Notes under the pieces: model-generated
What the model was told of the DNA's origin: nothing
Database searches by the model: none
Seen by the model: only the letters and a program-made list of their open reading frames with translations
From: Desulfonauticus submarinus
GTDB lineage: Bacteria; Desulfobacterota; Desulfovibrionia; Desulfovibrionales; Desulfonatronovibrionaceae
Assembly: GCF_900104045.1 (NCBI RefSeq)
Contig: NZ_FNIN01000006.1
Span: 48,527-112,526, forward strand
Direction of reading: 5' to 3'
DNA: 64,000 bases
Program-made: the position numbers and the translations under genes
Shown here: piece by piece, positions 42,347 to 51,940 of the stretch
Layout: the number at the start of each line of letters is the position of its first letter
Numbering within the stretch: position 1 is the stretch's first letter

Positions 42347-43978
42347 TTAGTCAGACTTAATATCTTTTTTTAAAGTTGCAATTAATCTAGGGCGAAGGCG
42401 GGAGGTGAAATCAAAGTCAGCTAATGGTTCTAGGCCTGGCAAGATAGCTCTAACCACAGGTATCTTTAAGTATTTGTGTGTGAGGTCAACATAGAGAGGA
42501 TAAATGTTTTGTTTAAAAAGATGCTTTTCTAGAATAGTTAAATCTTGCGTGGGATTAGAAGTAGAAAAGTTTTGAAAATCTGTCCATTTTTTAAGAGGCG
42601 CATTTAGTTTTTGGGTGGGCTCATCTGTTAGAGAATAGGGAATTTCTGTAAGGGCATTTATTAGGGCTAAAATAGGATTTAGGTTCGCAGCGGTGCCTTT
42701 AATAAGATTGTTGTGTTTATCTAAAACAAAGGCCTTAAAGCAAGGAACATTATGAACGTGGCTTAAATCTTGGAAATAAACAAATATTTCTCTTTGTAAG
42801 AGTTTTTGTTGAAAGTTTTCAAAAAAAGAGCCGTTAAAATCAACTTGAAAAATGTTTTTTTCATCATATAGGCTTAGAGTTTCGCTATCTCGTTCAATAA
42901 TCTCTAAAAGTGCGTTTAGTTTGGCCTGATCTTGATTTATGCCCGCAGCTAGGCCTGTGGATCCTAGGTTAGATATAAGAGATACTTCTCCTGGATTAAA
43001 AAATAAAAATACTAATTGGGCGGGAATTAAAATATCTTGATTTTTCTCAGGCAGAGATATTTTACCTTTTAGCCAAAATATTTTTTCGTCTAAGTAAGGG
43101 GCATCTAATGCAAGGGAATTGGGATCTAATAAGTTAAATTTTTTGTTTTTTAGATTTGAATAAGAGTCAAAAACTAATTTTTGAGGTTTTAATAAATTAG
43201 TTAGATGTTCTTCTTCAATTTGAGCATAAGCTGAAAATCTTTCAACCATTTCCATATATAGTCTGATTCTTGCTTGGTCGAAATTAAATCCTCTTCCAAA
43301 GCTTATTTGTTCACCTTTAAAAACATATTCTAAAAATCTAGTTTTTATTTTTCTTTGGAAAACCCATTTGCGCCAAAGATTTATAGGAGCTAATCCATTT
43401 TTGTGTTGGTATTCGCTAGATTTAAATAGGTGTAGTTTTTTTAAATTTTCATAAATAGAATTTAATGTATTAAAGTCAAAAGAGGAGTCTTTTTTTATTA
43501 GGGGCAATGCTTGTAAGGAAAATTTATTATGAATATTGTTTGCTTGGCGAATTTTGGGAAATTTTTTGGGGATATTTGCTTGTTTTTGTGGTTTGTCTTG
43601 ACGGAATTTTAAATAATTTATCCATTGTTGATGTAGGTCGTGGTCTTCCATGTATATAATTTTACTTAAAACTAAAGGAGATGGAAATTTTTTGGCTTTT
43701 TGTGTTGATTTTAAGATATTTGCAATATTAGGACTTAAGAACACAAGTTCTTTTATTAATAAATTTTTGAGATCAGAATCTGGCAGAGAATTAAAAAAAT
43801 TTTCAAGTTCATTGATTTTTTTTATTTGAAGTTCTTCTAATAGATATTTATGGGCAAATAAATCTAAAGGGTGTTTTTCAAGATATGCAAAAAGTGCTTT
43901 TAAATTTAAGTTGGGTTGAGTGGAATAAAACCCAATTCCATTTTTTACTTTTTTTAAACTTAATAAATAAGTAAGCAT
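42347..43978 (-). CDS. YcaO-family protein with helical N-terminal region
   Basis: A 543-residue protein. The C-terminal 350 residues carry YcaO motifs: SFGRGFNFDQARIRLYMEMV with the following ER pair, GSTGLAAGINQDQAKLNALL, and LEIIERDSETL, whose Glu/Asp set fits the ATP/Mg site. YcaO enzymes use ATP to activate amide bonds for azoline, thioamide or amidine formation. The N-terminal 180 residues are helical without a clear family. No TfuA, precursor peptide or transporter gene is nearby. It lies 19 bases downstream of purL, so it is probably cotranscribed. The substrate is unknown. Confidence 0.82.
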   Translation of the reverse strand: MLTYLLSLKKVKNGIGFYSTQPNLNLKALFAYLEKHPLDLFAHKYLLEELQIKKINELENFFNSLPDSDLKNLLIKELVFLSPNIANILKSTQKAKKFPSPLVLSKIIYMEDHDLHQQWINYLKFRQDKPQKQANIPKKFPKIRQANNIHNKFSLQALPLIKKDSSFDFNTLNSIYENLKKLHLFKSSEYQHKNGLAPINLWRKWVFQRKIKTRFLEYVFKGEQISFGRGFNFDQARIRLYMEMVERFSAYAQIEEEHLTNLLKPQKLVFDSYSNLKNKKFNLLDPNSLALDAPYLDEKIFWLKGKISLPEKNQDILIPAQLVFLFFNPGEVSLISNLGSTGLAAGINQDQAKLNALLEIIERDSETLSLYDEKNIFQVDFNGSFFENFQQKLLQREIFVYFQDLSHVHNVPCFKAFVLDKHNNLIKGTAANLNPILALINALTEIPYSLTDEPTQKLNAPLKKWTDFQNFSTSNPTQDLTILEKHLFKQNIYPLYVDLTHKYLKIPVVRAILPGLEPLADFDFTSRLRPRLIATLKKDIKSD

Positions 43979-43997
43979 TATAAAAAGTTAGCAAAAA

Positions 43998-46976
43998 TTA
44001 CCAATCCAGAGTCTTTTTCCAAGCGTAAGCTGCTTCATCTAGATTTAATTTAAAAATTTCATCCCCTTTGTATTGAAATTGTAATTCAGGTATTGCTGTA
44101 GTTTTTCCAATTAAAGCAATTCGTTGCCCCCAAAACAAAGATTCTATTTGCTGAGAATGTTCTGGTTTGACGGTTATAAGAAATCTACTGGCACTTTCAC
44201 TGTAAAGAATTTCTTCTAAAGTTAGATCTTCGCAAGTAGGTATTAAACTTAGATCAATACTGGCACCTAATTTTCCACCAATAGCCATTTCTGCTAGGGC
44301 TACTCCCAAGCCCCCATCAGACAAATCATGACAAGCAGTAACAAGTCCTTTTTTTATAGCTTGGTGAAGGGTAAGATAGCGTTTTCGAGCAGAAAGAGCG
44401 TCTACTAAAGGGACCTCCCCTCCTTTTAGGCCAATTTCGTCTAAAAATTCACTTCCTCCTAATTCTTTTCTAGTGATACCTAGAATGTAAATATGTTCTT
44501 CTGGAAGCTTAAGATCAGAGGTTTGGCACCAGTTTATGTCATCGATGACACTAATTAAGGAGAAAAGCACAGTAGGAGGTATGGAAATTTTTTTCCCTCC
44601 TCCAGTATAATCATTTTTCATTGAGTCTTTTCCAGAAATACAGGGGATTTGAAATGCTTGACAAAAGTGAGCCAAAGCTTTGTTAGCCCTTACTAATTGA
44701 GCCAGTTTATAATAGCCATCAGGAGTTTTTTCTGATTGAACAGGATCACACCAACAAAAATTATCTACTCCAGCCATGTAATCTGGATTTGCTCCAACTG
44801 CCACACAATTTCTGATAGCTTCATCAATGGCATTTGCCATCATCCAGTAGGTGTCAAAATCACTAAATTTAGGACAAATGCCATTGCCTATTACTAGACC
44901 TTTTTCTTTATCCAAGACAGGGCGTATTACTGCGGCATCTCCAGGACCATCACTAACTAAGCCTACTAAAGGTTTAACTACACTGCCACCTTGAACTTCA
45001 TGGTCGTATTGTCGAATAACATATTCTCTGGAACAAATATTTAAACGGCTAAGCATCTTTTTTAAAAACTCTGTATGGTTACCTATTTTTGTTTTATTAG
45101 TGTCAATTTGAGGAAATTGTGGTTTTTGCCAGATAGCTGTTAAGCGCATTTGGGGAACACCATGGTGTAGGAAGTCCATATCCAAATAAGCTACGATTTT
45201 TTCTCCATAACGAACTAAAAATTTTCCTGAATTTGTAAATTTTCCCAAGACACTTGCCTCTACATCCATTTCTTTGGCTAATTCTAAGAATTTATCTAAA
45301 TTTTGAGGAGGAACAGCTAGTGTCATTCTTTCTTGGGCTTCAGAAAGTAAAATTTCCCACGGTTTTAAACCATCATATTTAAGAGGAGCTTTGCTTAAAT
45401 CTAGATCGCATCCTCCAGTATCTTCTGCCATTTCGCCTACGGAAGATGATAAACCTCCTGCTCCGTTGTCAGTTATAGCATTGTATAATCCCATATCTCT
45501 TGCACGCATAATAAAATCGTACATTTTACGTTGCGTAATAGGATCGCCTATTTGGACTGCTGTGGCTGGAGAACCTTCGTGCAGTTCTTCTGAAGAAAAT
45601 GTTGCCCCATGGATGCCATCTTTGCCAATACGTCCCCCGGTCATTATAATATAATCTCCAACTTGAGCTTTTTTTTCATATCCTGGTTTGCCTTTAATTT
45701 TGTGTGGAATTGTCCCTACTGTCCCACAAAAGACCAAGGGTTTCCCAAGATAGCGTTCTTCAAAGATGATACCTCCATTTACTGTAGGAATACCTGACTT
45801 ATTTCCTCCGTGTTCTACTCCTTCTCGTACACCCTCAAATACTCTACGCGGATGAAGTAAACGAGGAGGGAGTTTTCCTTTATAAAAAGGAGAGGCAAAA
45901 CAAAATACATCTGTATTACAAATAAGATTTGCTCCTAAACCTGTGCCCATTGGATCTCTGTTGACACCTACAATACCAGTTAAAGCGCCTCCATAGGGAT
46001 CTAAAGCAGAGGGACTATTGTGTGTTTCTACCTTTATACACACATCAATATCTTCATCAAATTTTATAACTCCTGCATTATCTTTAAAAACAGAAAGGCA
46101 ATAGTCTTTTTTTCCTTTTATACGTCTAATTTGTTTAGTGCTTCCAGCAATATAGGTATTAAAAAGGCTGTTTATTATTTCAGTCTTGTTGTTTTCCTTG
46201 TTTTCATATTTTATAAGAGCATTAAATATTTTATGCTTGCAGTGTTCAGACCAAGTCTGCGCTAAACACTCTAATTCTGCATCTGTAGGATTGGCAGGCA
46301 AACCTATTGCCTTCCGCTCTTGTTGGATATTTTGTTGCTGATAATAAGATCGAATGATTTTCATTTCCTCTAAGCTCAAGGCTAATACTCTTTTTTTACT
46401 TAGTTCAAGCAGCTCAGAATCATTAAGAGTCTGGAGGTCTATAATTTCTACTTCAGAATTTGCTTTTCCTGTTACTTTTGGTTCTATGACAGGAAATCCT
46501 GGTTCTTTTTCCCACTGTTCTTTACTTTTGATATAGAACCTTTCAATTAATTCATTGGCTAAGAGGCCTTTTGCAATTTGTTCTACTTGTTTTTGAGTAA
46601 GATCACCTTTTAGAAGGAATTGTTCTGCTGTATAAACTTTAATATTTGAATTTTTTAAGACTTTTTTTAAGGTTTCAGAAGCAGTACGTCCTTCATTGTC
46701 TGTTACTCCAGGCCTAAATCCAACTTCTATTATCCAGTCAAAATCCTTTGCTAAAGGAGAAGTACTTACAACATGCAATACAGGGTCAGATAATAAATGT
46801 TCTTCTATAACAGTTTTGATTTCAGATTCATTTATATTGGCAATAGTATATGTTTTTATAATTTGAACTGAGGATATATTAATATGTAAATGACTTTTAA
46901 TCTTACGTGCGATATTTTCTCCTCTAACATCTCTAATATTTGATTTTAGGGAAACATCTATTTTAATAAGAGCCAT
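43998..46976 (-). CDS. purL: phosphoribosylformylglycinamidine synthase, PurS-PurL type
   Basis: This enzyme makes FGAM in purine synthesis. The 992-residue protein begins with a PurS-like N-terminal region (about 1-160) and continues with the PurL ATPase core: LAQTWSEHCKHKIF, VETHNSPSALDPYGGALTG, TDNGAGGLSSSVGEMAEDTGG and DSMKNDY-type motifs. It ends soon after AAYAWKKTL, with no glutamine amidotransferase domain, whereas the E. coli enzyme is near 1295 residues. A separate PurQ must therefore supply ammonia from outside this window. GGAG precedes the ATG. It lies 36 bases after the HDOD-GGDEF gene. Confidence 0.93.
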   Translation of the reverse strand: MALIKIDVSLKSNIRDVRGENIARKIKSHLHINISSVQIIKTYTIANINESEIKTVIEEHLLSDPVLHVVSTSPLAKDFDWIIEVGFRPGVTDNEGRTASETLKKVLKNSNIKVYTAEQFLLKGDLTQKQVEQIAKGLLANELIERFYIKSKEQWEKEPGFPVIEPKVTGKANSEVEIIDLQTLNDSELLELSKKRVLALSLEEMKIIRSYYQQQNIQQERKAIGLPANPTDAELECLAQTWSEHCKHKIFNALIKYENKENNKTEIINSLFNTYIAGSTKQIRRIKGKKDYCLSVFKDNAGVIKFDEDIDVCIKVETHNSPSALDPYGGALTGIVGVNRDPMGTGLGANLICNTDVFCFASPFYKGKLPPRLLHPRRVFEGVREGVEHGGNKSGIPTVNGGIIFEERYLGKPLVFCGTVGTIPHKIKGKPGYEKKAQVGDYIIMTGGRIGKDGIHGATFSSEELHEGSPATAVQIGDPITQRKMYDFIMRARDMGLYNAITDNGAGGLSSSVGEMAEDTGGCDLDLSKAPLKYDGLKPWEILLSEAQERMTLAVPPQNLDKFLELAKEMDVEASVLGKFTNSGKFLVRYGEKIVAYLDMDFLHHGVPQMRLTAIWQKPQFPQIDTNKTKIGNHTEFLKKMLSRLNICSREYVIRQYDHEVQGGSVVKPLVGLVSDGPGDAAVIRPVLDKEKGLVIGNGICPKFSDFDTYWMMANAIDEAIRNCVAVGANPDYMAGVDNFCWCDPVQSEKTPDGYYKLAQLVRANKALAHFCQAFQIPCISGKDSMKNDYTGGGKKISIPPTVLFSLISVIDDINWCQTSDLKLPEEHIYILGITRKELGGSEFLDEIGLKGGEVPLVDALSARKRYLTLHQAIKKGLVTACHDLSDGGLGVALAEMAIGGKLGASIDLSLIPTCEDLTLEEILYSESASRFLITVKPEHSQQIESLFWGQRIALIGKTTAIPELQFQYKGDEIFKLNLDEAAYAWKKTLDW

Positions 46977-47012
46977 ATTTTACTCCTTAAGTTATTTTTA
47001 TTTTCTATAGGA

Positions 47013-49502
47013 TTATTCCCATACGATTTTATCTCCACCCATTCTTTTGGCCTTATAGGCCGCATTGTCTGCTCTGGAAATAAAAGATTCTTCTGTGTCA
47101 TTATCTCGGAGAGTAGTTAATCCAATGCTTAAAGAAACTTCTTTTTTATATAATCTATCAAAACAATTTTTTATTCTTTTAGCGATAATGTCGAGAGCTT
47201 CTTTGCTTACTTCTGATACTAAAAGGACAAACTCATCTCCTCCATATCGACATGGAAAATCTAAGCCTTGACGAGAATTTTTTATAAGGATTTGTCCAAA
47301 TTGCCTAATAATATTATCTCCTTGCTGATGTCCATGCAGATCATTGTATTCTTTAAATTTATCTAAATCGAAAAATATAAGTCCAAGACCTTTTTGAGTG
47401 CGTCTAGCTCTTTTTATTTCTCTGCCCAAGAATACTGCAAACTGATGGCGATTATATACCTTGGAAAGGTGATCAAAAGCTGCTTGTTGTCTTATTTTTT
47501 GTTCTAATCTTTTAATTACAGTAAGATCGCGGCCTACAACTAAGTAAGAAGCTTCTTCTTTTAAGGGGGAAACAAGTATTTCTAGAGATAGACTTTCACC
47601 ATTAAGACAAAGATTTATTTCAAAAGGAACATTTTGTTCCTTTAAAATTTCCCTTCCCCATCTAAACTTGATAGGAGAAGAAGGAGAACTGACTTTAAAG
47701 AAGTTCTTTCCTTTTAAGTGGGATATGCAAGGAGAGGTGAAAATTATTCGTCCATCTTGATCAACTGTTAAAACAATATCTTGCATTGAAGAAATAAGAG
47801 CCTTTAAAAAATTTTGTTGATAAAGTATTTCGTTTTCTAAATTGGTAATTTCTTGAATATTTTGAACTATAACTAAAATTTGTTCCGTACCTTCTAGTAT
47901 ACGCCACGAGGCAGAAAAATTAAAACAAGGTGAATTTTCAATACTTTTTTCTGGGCTTAAGGGACAATATAGTTTTGAGTAAGAGGAAATTTTCTTTTGT
48001 AAAAAAGATTTCCATTCTTCGTCTAATTTTAAACCCAAAAGATTTTTCATAGCATTATGAAAACTTAAGCCCCTTAGTTCACTTTTTACTTGAAAAATTT
48101 TTTTAGCAAACGAATTTATTTGGAGTATTTTTCCTTTTTTATCCAAGCGCATAATACCTACAGGAATTAAGTCTAGGACCAGCGCTTTTCCTTTGGTTTC
48201 AAGATAGCGAAAATAAAATGTTTTATATTTTTGAGTTAAAAGAGATGTGTAAAGTTGGAGTTCTTTCTCATCAGGAGAGACAGGTTGAGATAAACAAATA
48301 CAGCCAAACAGCTTATTATTGGCCTTAAGTTTAAGGCATGTTTTTTTAGAACAAATTTTAGAACAACTATCAGGAACACAATCTGTTTCTTGTAAAATAC
48401 TAATTTTGCCTTCATTGATTTCAAAAGCTAATCGTTTGCCAGTAATAGGGGAGGAAAGTCCAAGACAAAAATTTTTAATTCCCCAAAGCCAAAAGAAGTG
48501 TCTAGAAATTAAGTGAGCAACTTCTTGGACATCTTTAGCAGTTTCTACTTCTTGGAGAAGATGATAAAAATTTTGTATTTTTTCTATAGGAAAAGTATAA
48601 AAACAGACTTTTTCTTGTTCTTCTTTTAGACCTAATGTTTCACATACAGAAATAAAGTTAGTATGAATTAAAGTCCTTAGTTCGTAAAATTTTTTATCAT
48701 CAATGTTTAAAAGTAGGCGTAATAACTCTTTTATTTTGAACAAAGCTACTGTTGAGCTATCCTCAAACTCTGCTTCTGCCCATAATGTGCCTAAGATCAT
48801 GGCTTGGACACTAGGAATATGGGATTCTACATGGTCAATGTCATGGTGATATTTAATTCCTTGAAATATTTCATTTAAAGGGAAATTCCACGTTTTTAGT
48901 AAAGCTAAAGTTATTTCTGGATGGCTAACACCCCATAATTCCCTTTCACGTTCTATTTGATCTTTTTTTAAAGAAATTAAATTATCTCCATCATAACATA
49001 TTTGAGTGAATTCATCTACTTCCTCATCTTCAAGGCAGCAAATTAGAAGAAGACTTAAATCTTTAAGCAAAGTTGCTGTATAAATGATATCAGCTTCTTC
49101 AGGACATAGAAGGCTGGCTAAAACTTCGCTGCTTACTGCAGCCCATACAAGTTGCCTCCATGTCCTATACTTTAAGACATCACATGATTGAAACTTAAGG
49201 CTTAAATTTTTTTGAAAAGTCACAGACAATGCTATCTTTAAAATTTCTTTTGTTCCTAGAATGACAGCAGCTCGTTTTAGATTATGTACTTTTTCTTGTA
49301 ATCCATAGTATGGAGAGTTTATTAAGGTCAGAATAGTAGTAGTAAGAGCAGGATCATAGCTAATTATTTGAGCTAGTTTATTAAAGTCTGGTTCAGAACT
49401 AGTAGCTTCTTGCAGTAAAGAAGACATTGCAGGTGGGAATGTGGCAGACATAGCCTCTTTAAGAGATAATTTGAGTTTTGCTGGTATTTTGCCTTTGTTC
49501 AT
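47013..49502 (-). CDS. HDOD-PAS-GGDEF signalling protein
   Basis: An 829-residue cytoplasmic protein. Residues about 10-220 form an HDOD domain (SATFPPAMSSLLQEA, LTLINSPYYGLQEKVHNLKRAAVILG), a non-enzymatic relative of HD phosphohydrolases. A middle region includes KICSKKTCLKLK. Two PAS-like segments lie at about 435-540 and 550-665, and a GGDEF domain at about 670-829 with HLSKVYNRHQFA and CRYGGDEFVLL. It probably makes c-di-GMP. The usual inhibitory RxxD reads GLD preceded by Gln, so feedback inhibition may be lost. The gene starts two bases after ispB ends, placing it in the quinone operon. Confidence 0.9.
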   Translation of the reverse strand: MNKGKIPAKLKLSLKEAMSATFPPAMSSLLQEATSSEPDFNKLAQIISYDPALTTTILTLINSPYYGLQEKVHNLKRAAVILGTKEILKIALSVTFQKNLSLKFQSCDVLKYRTWRQLVWAAVSSEVLASLLCPEEADIIYTATLLKDLSLLLICCLEDEEVDEFTQICYDGDNLISLKKDQIERERELWGVSHPEITLALLKTWNFPLNEIFQGIKYHHDIDHVESHIPSVQAMILGTLWAEAEFEDSSTVALFKIKELLRLLLNIDDKKFYELRTLIHTNFISVCETLGLKEEQEKVCFYTFPIEKIQNFYHLLQEVETAKDVQEVAHLISRHFFWLWGIKNFCLGLSSPITGKRLAFEINEGKISILQETDCVPDSCSKICSKKTCLKLKANNKLFGCICLSQPVSPDEKELQLYTSLLTQKYKTFYFRYLETKGKALVLDLIPVGIMRLDKKGKILQINSFAKKIFQVKSELRGLSFHNAMKNLLGLKLDEEWKSFLQKKISSYSKLYCPLSPEKSIENSPCFNFSASWRILEGTEQILVIVQNIQEITNLENEILYQQNFLKALISSMQDIVLTVDQDGRIIFTSPCISHLKGKNFFKVSSPSSPIKFRWGREILKEQNVPFEINLCLNGESLSLEILVSPLKEEASYLVVGRDLTVIKRLEQKIRQQAAFDHLSKVYNRHQFAVFLGREIKRARRTQKGLGLIFFDLDKFKEYNDLHGHQQGDNIIRQFGQILIKNSRQGLDFPCRYGGDEFVLLVSEVSKEALDIIAKRIKNCFDRLYKKEVSLSIGLTTLRDNDTEESFISRADNAAYKAKRMGGDKIVWE

Positions 49503-49504
49503 AC

Positions 49505-50482
49505 TTATTTCTCTCTCTCTAGTATGTAGTCAAGGATTGCAAACAGTAGAGTAGTTTCCTTAGAAGATGGGAAAACTTTTAAACTTTGTTTAGCAGAGCT
49601 TAAAAATGTTTTAGCCTTTTCTCTTACTTGAATAGCAATTTTATTATTTTGAATTGTCAAGGCAATCTGTTCTATTTCTTCTATATTTAAAGAGTTAGTT
49701 AGTATTTTTTGGAGAGTTTCTTCTTTTTTTAAGTCGGGAAGTTCTTTAAGATAAAGGATAAGAGGGAGGGTTATTTTACCTTCTTTTAAATCCCCCCAAT
49801 TGGGTTTACCTAAAGTGGAAGCATTTTGAGTATAATCTAGGGCATCATCTACCAATTGGAAAGCTATTCCTATATTAAGCCCATAGTTTTTTGCTGCAAG
49901 AATAAATTCTTTATCTCTTCCGCTTAAAATAGCTCCACATTCACAAGCAGCTTGAATTAAAAAGGCTGTTTTGCCTTTTATGATTTCTAAATATGTTGTT
50001 TCTGTAATATTTTGTCCACTTAAACTAATTTCTTGGATTTCTCCATAAGCAGTGGCTAAAATTGCCTCAGATATTGTGTGGGTTAGAGCAGGGTTATTAT
50101 ACCTAGCTACAATAAGATTTCCTAGGGCTAATAGACCATCTCCTGCTAGGATTGACTCTTTTATACCAAATACAAGGTGTGATGCAGTTTTACCTCTTCT
50201 TAGATGGGCGTTATCTAAAATATCATCATGAATTAAAGTTGCAGAATGAAATATTTCTAATGCACTAGCAAGTGGGTAAATATCTTTTTTATTATAACCT
50301 AGTGCTCTAGCCGTAAGAATAGTAAGTAGAGGGCGGAGTCTTTTCCCTCCTGCGTTTAATACATGTTTAGCTACCTTATAAATAAAAGGGGGGAGAGACT
50401 TTATTTCAGTCTCTAGAGAAGTATTAATTTTAGGTAATTCATCTTTTAAATATTTTTTTAAATTAATTAAATTATTCGCCAA
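49505..50482 (-). CDS. polyprenyl diphosphate synthase (menaquinone side chain)
   Basis: A 325-residue trans-isoprenyl diphosphate synthase. Motifs are GGKRLRPLLTIL, the first Asp-rich motif LIHDDILD, GDGLLALGN and the second Asp-rich motif QLVDDALDYT. It elongates farnesyl diphosphate to a long chain. The neighbours mqnD and mqnB make the naphthoquinone ring, so the likely product is the menaquinone tail. Chain length cannot be read reliably. It follows mqnD with a four-base gap. Confidence 0.92.
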   Translation of the reverse strand: MANNLINLKKYLKDELPKINTSLETEIKSLPPFIYKVAKHVLNAGGKRLRPLLTILTARALGYNKKDIYPLASALEIFHSATLIHDDILDNAHLRRGKTASHLVFGIKESILAGDGLLALGNLIVARYNNPALTHTISEAILATAYGEIQEISLSGQNITETTYLEIIKGKTAFLIQAACECGAILSGRDKEFILAAKNYGLNIGIAFQLVDDALDYTQNASTLGKPNWGDLKEGKITLPLILYLKELPDLKKEETLQKILTNSLNIEEIEQIALTIQNNKIAIQVREKAKTFLSSAKQSLKVFPSSKETTLLFAILDYILEREK

Positions 50483-50486
50483 TGTC

Positions 50487-51272
50487 CTATCCTACTATTT
50501 TTTTTAGTTTAATAAGAGCCTTTTCTCCATCCGATTGAATTTTTTTAGAATATTGATTTACATACGCTTTTATGTGTTTATTTAAGGTTTCTTCTTCCAT
50601 TTCTTGGGCAAATGTTCGTAGTAGTGGTTTAATTTCTTGTGTTTTTAAGTAGGCAATGTCAAGACTTTCTTGAATTTTGCTTTCAACTTCTTTTTGAATA
50701 TGTAAGTATTTTTTATGTAATAAAATTACTCCCAGAGGCAGTGGCAAGCCGTTTGTATTTTTTTCCCACCATTTACCTAAGTCTAGGAGAAGTTTAAATC
50801 CTTTTTGTAAATAAATAAGGGCAGTTTCATGGATTAATAGACCAGCGTCAACTATTTTTTGAGTGATAGCGTTAGGTATCTCGTTAAAGATCATTGGCAC
50901 TGGTTTAAAAGGCTGTGCCCAACTAGCTTTAAGTAGATGATAAGCTGTGGTATTTAAGCCAGGAACTGCAATAGTTTTAATATGTTGAGGTAAAGTATTA
51001 GGCAGACTAACAAGTTTGGGACCATCTTGTATTCCAAATGCTCCTCCTGATTGTAAAATTTGATATTTTGAGGTAAGTTTTAACCCTGTGATAGCCGAAA
51101 CTTTTATTAAATCGAATTGTTGTTTAAAAGCAGAGTTATTTAATTTTTCCACATCTTTAAAAACAAACTTTGAATGAAAATTTTTTAAATCATGGGTTAA
51201 TCCCAGGATCCATGGGCCAAAGATAAAGATATCATTAGGACAGGGAGAGATCGCTATTTTAAAGATTTTCAT
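50487..51272 (-). CDS. mqnD: 1,4-dihydroxy-6-naphthoate synthase
   Basis: MqnD acts late in the futalosine route to menaquinone, forming 1,4-dihydroxy-6-naphthoate. The 261-residue protein has a periplasmic-binding-protein-like fold but no signal peptide. The N-terminal ISPCPNDIFIFGPWI is the family hallmark; VDAGLLIHETALIY and LPLPLGVILLHKK are also conserved. It overlaps mqnB by four bases and is followed by the prenyl-transferase-substrate gene. MqnA, MqnC and MqnE are not in the window. Confidence 0.93.
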   Translation of the reverse strand: MKIFKIAISPCPNDIFIFGPWILGLTHDLKNFHSKFVFKDVEKLNNSAFKQQFDLIKVSAITGLKLTSKYQILQSGGAFGIQDGPKLVSLPNTLPQHIKTIAVPGLNTTAYHLLKASWAQPFKPVPMIFNEIPNAITQKIVDAGLLIHETALIYLQKGFKLLLDLGKWWEKNTNGLPLPLGVILLHKKYLHIQKEVESKIQESLDIAYLKTQEIKPLLRTFAQEMEEETLNKHIKAYVNQYSKKIQSDGEKALIKLKKIVG

Positions 51273-51931
51273 AGGAAATATTCCTTTAATTTAGCTAATG
51301 AGGACAAAGCTTTGGCTATATCCCAAAATTTTTTGTCTTTTACCCCAACAACATTAGAGATAGTACGAATTTCAAGAAATGGAACTTTTAAAATATAGCA
51401 GGCATAAGCCAAGGCAAACCCTTCCATATTTTCTATATCTGCTTGAAAAGCTTTTTTTAATGTCTGAGCTTGTTTTTCAAATCCGCTGACTCCGGATACG
51501 GTTAGACTAGTAACTTTAGGAAAGGACAAGTTCAATTGAAATTTATGTAAAATTTTAGTTGGGTTTAAATCGATTTTATTGTCAATTGTGTCCCAAAGAG
51601 GAAATTTAAGTAGTTTTCTGTTTACCCCAGCAGGCATATATATACCAAGTTCTGGCCAGATTTCTGTTTTACAAATTACAGTAGAACCTAAACTATAAAT
51701 GCTAGGAGAAAATGTCCCTGCAATTCCTAGATTTACTACTAAGCTGGGCTTTATTTTGGGGATAGTTAGAGAAAGGAAAAGAATACTATTTAAAATACTA
51801 ATTCCTGTAACTAAAATCCAATTAGAAGCATTAAGTCGATATAACTCTCCTTGAGATACGCGTATTTTCTTACTTAAAAAAGATTCTGCTTCTTTTAATG
51901 TTGCAAAAACAAATAGTATTTTATGAGACAT
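51269..51931 (-). CDS. mqnB: futalosine hydrolase
   Basis: A 220-residue nucleosidase of the PNP/MTAN fold that cleaves the base from futalosine in the alternative menaquinone pathway. VNLGIAGTF and DIENMEGFALAYACYILKVPFLEIRTISN match the family's ribose- and base-binding regions; the Met-Glu pair contacts ribose. The gene lies between ugd (9-base gap) and mqnD (4-base overlap). The context strongly favours MqnB over a general MTA/SAH nucleosidase. Confidence 0.9.
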   Translation of the reverse strand: MSHKILFVFATLKEAESFLSKKIRVSQGELYRLNASNWILVTGISILNSILFLSLTIPKIKPSLVVNLGIAGTFSPSIYSLGSTVICKTEIWPELGIYMPAGVNRKLLKFPLWDTIDNKIDLNPTKILHKFQLNLSFPKVTSLTVSGVSGFEKQAQTLKKAFQADIENMEGFALAYACYILKVPFLEIRTISNVVGVKDKKFWDIAKALSSLAKLKEYFL

Positions 51932-51940
51932 GGTATAAAA

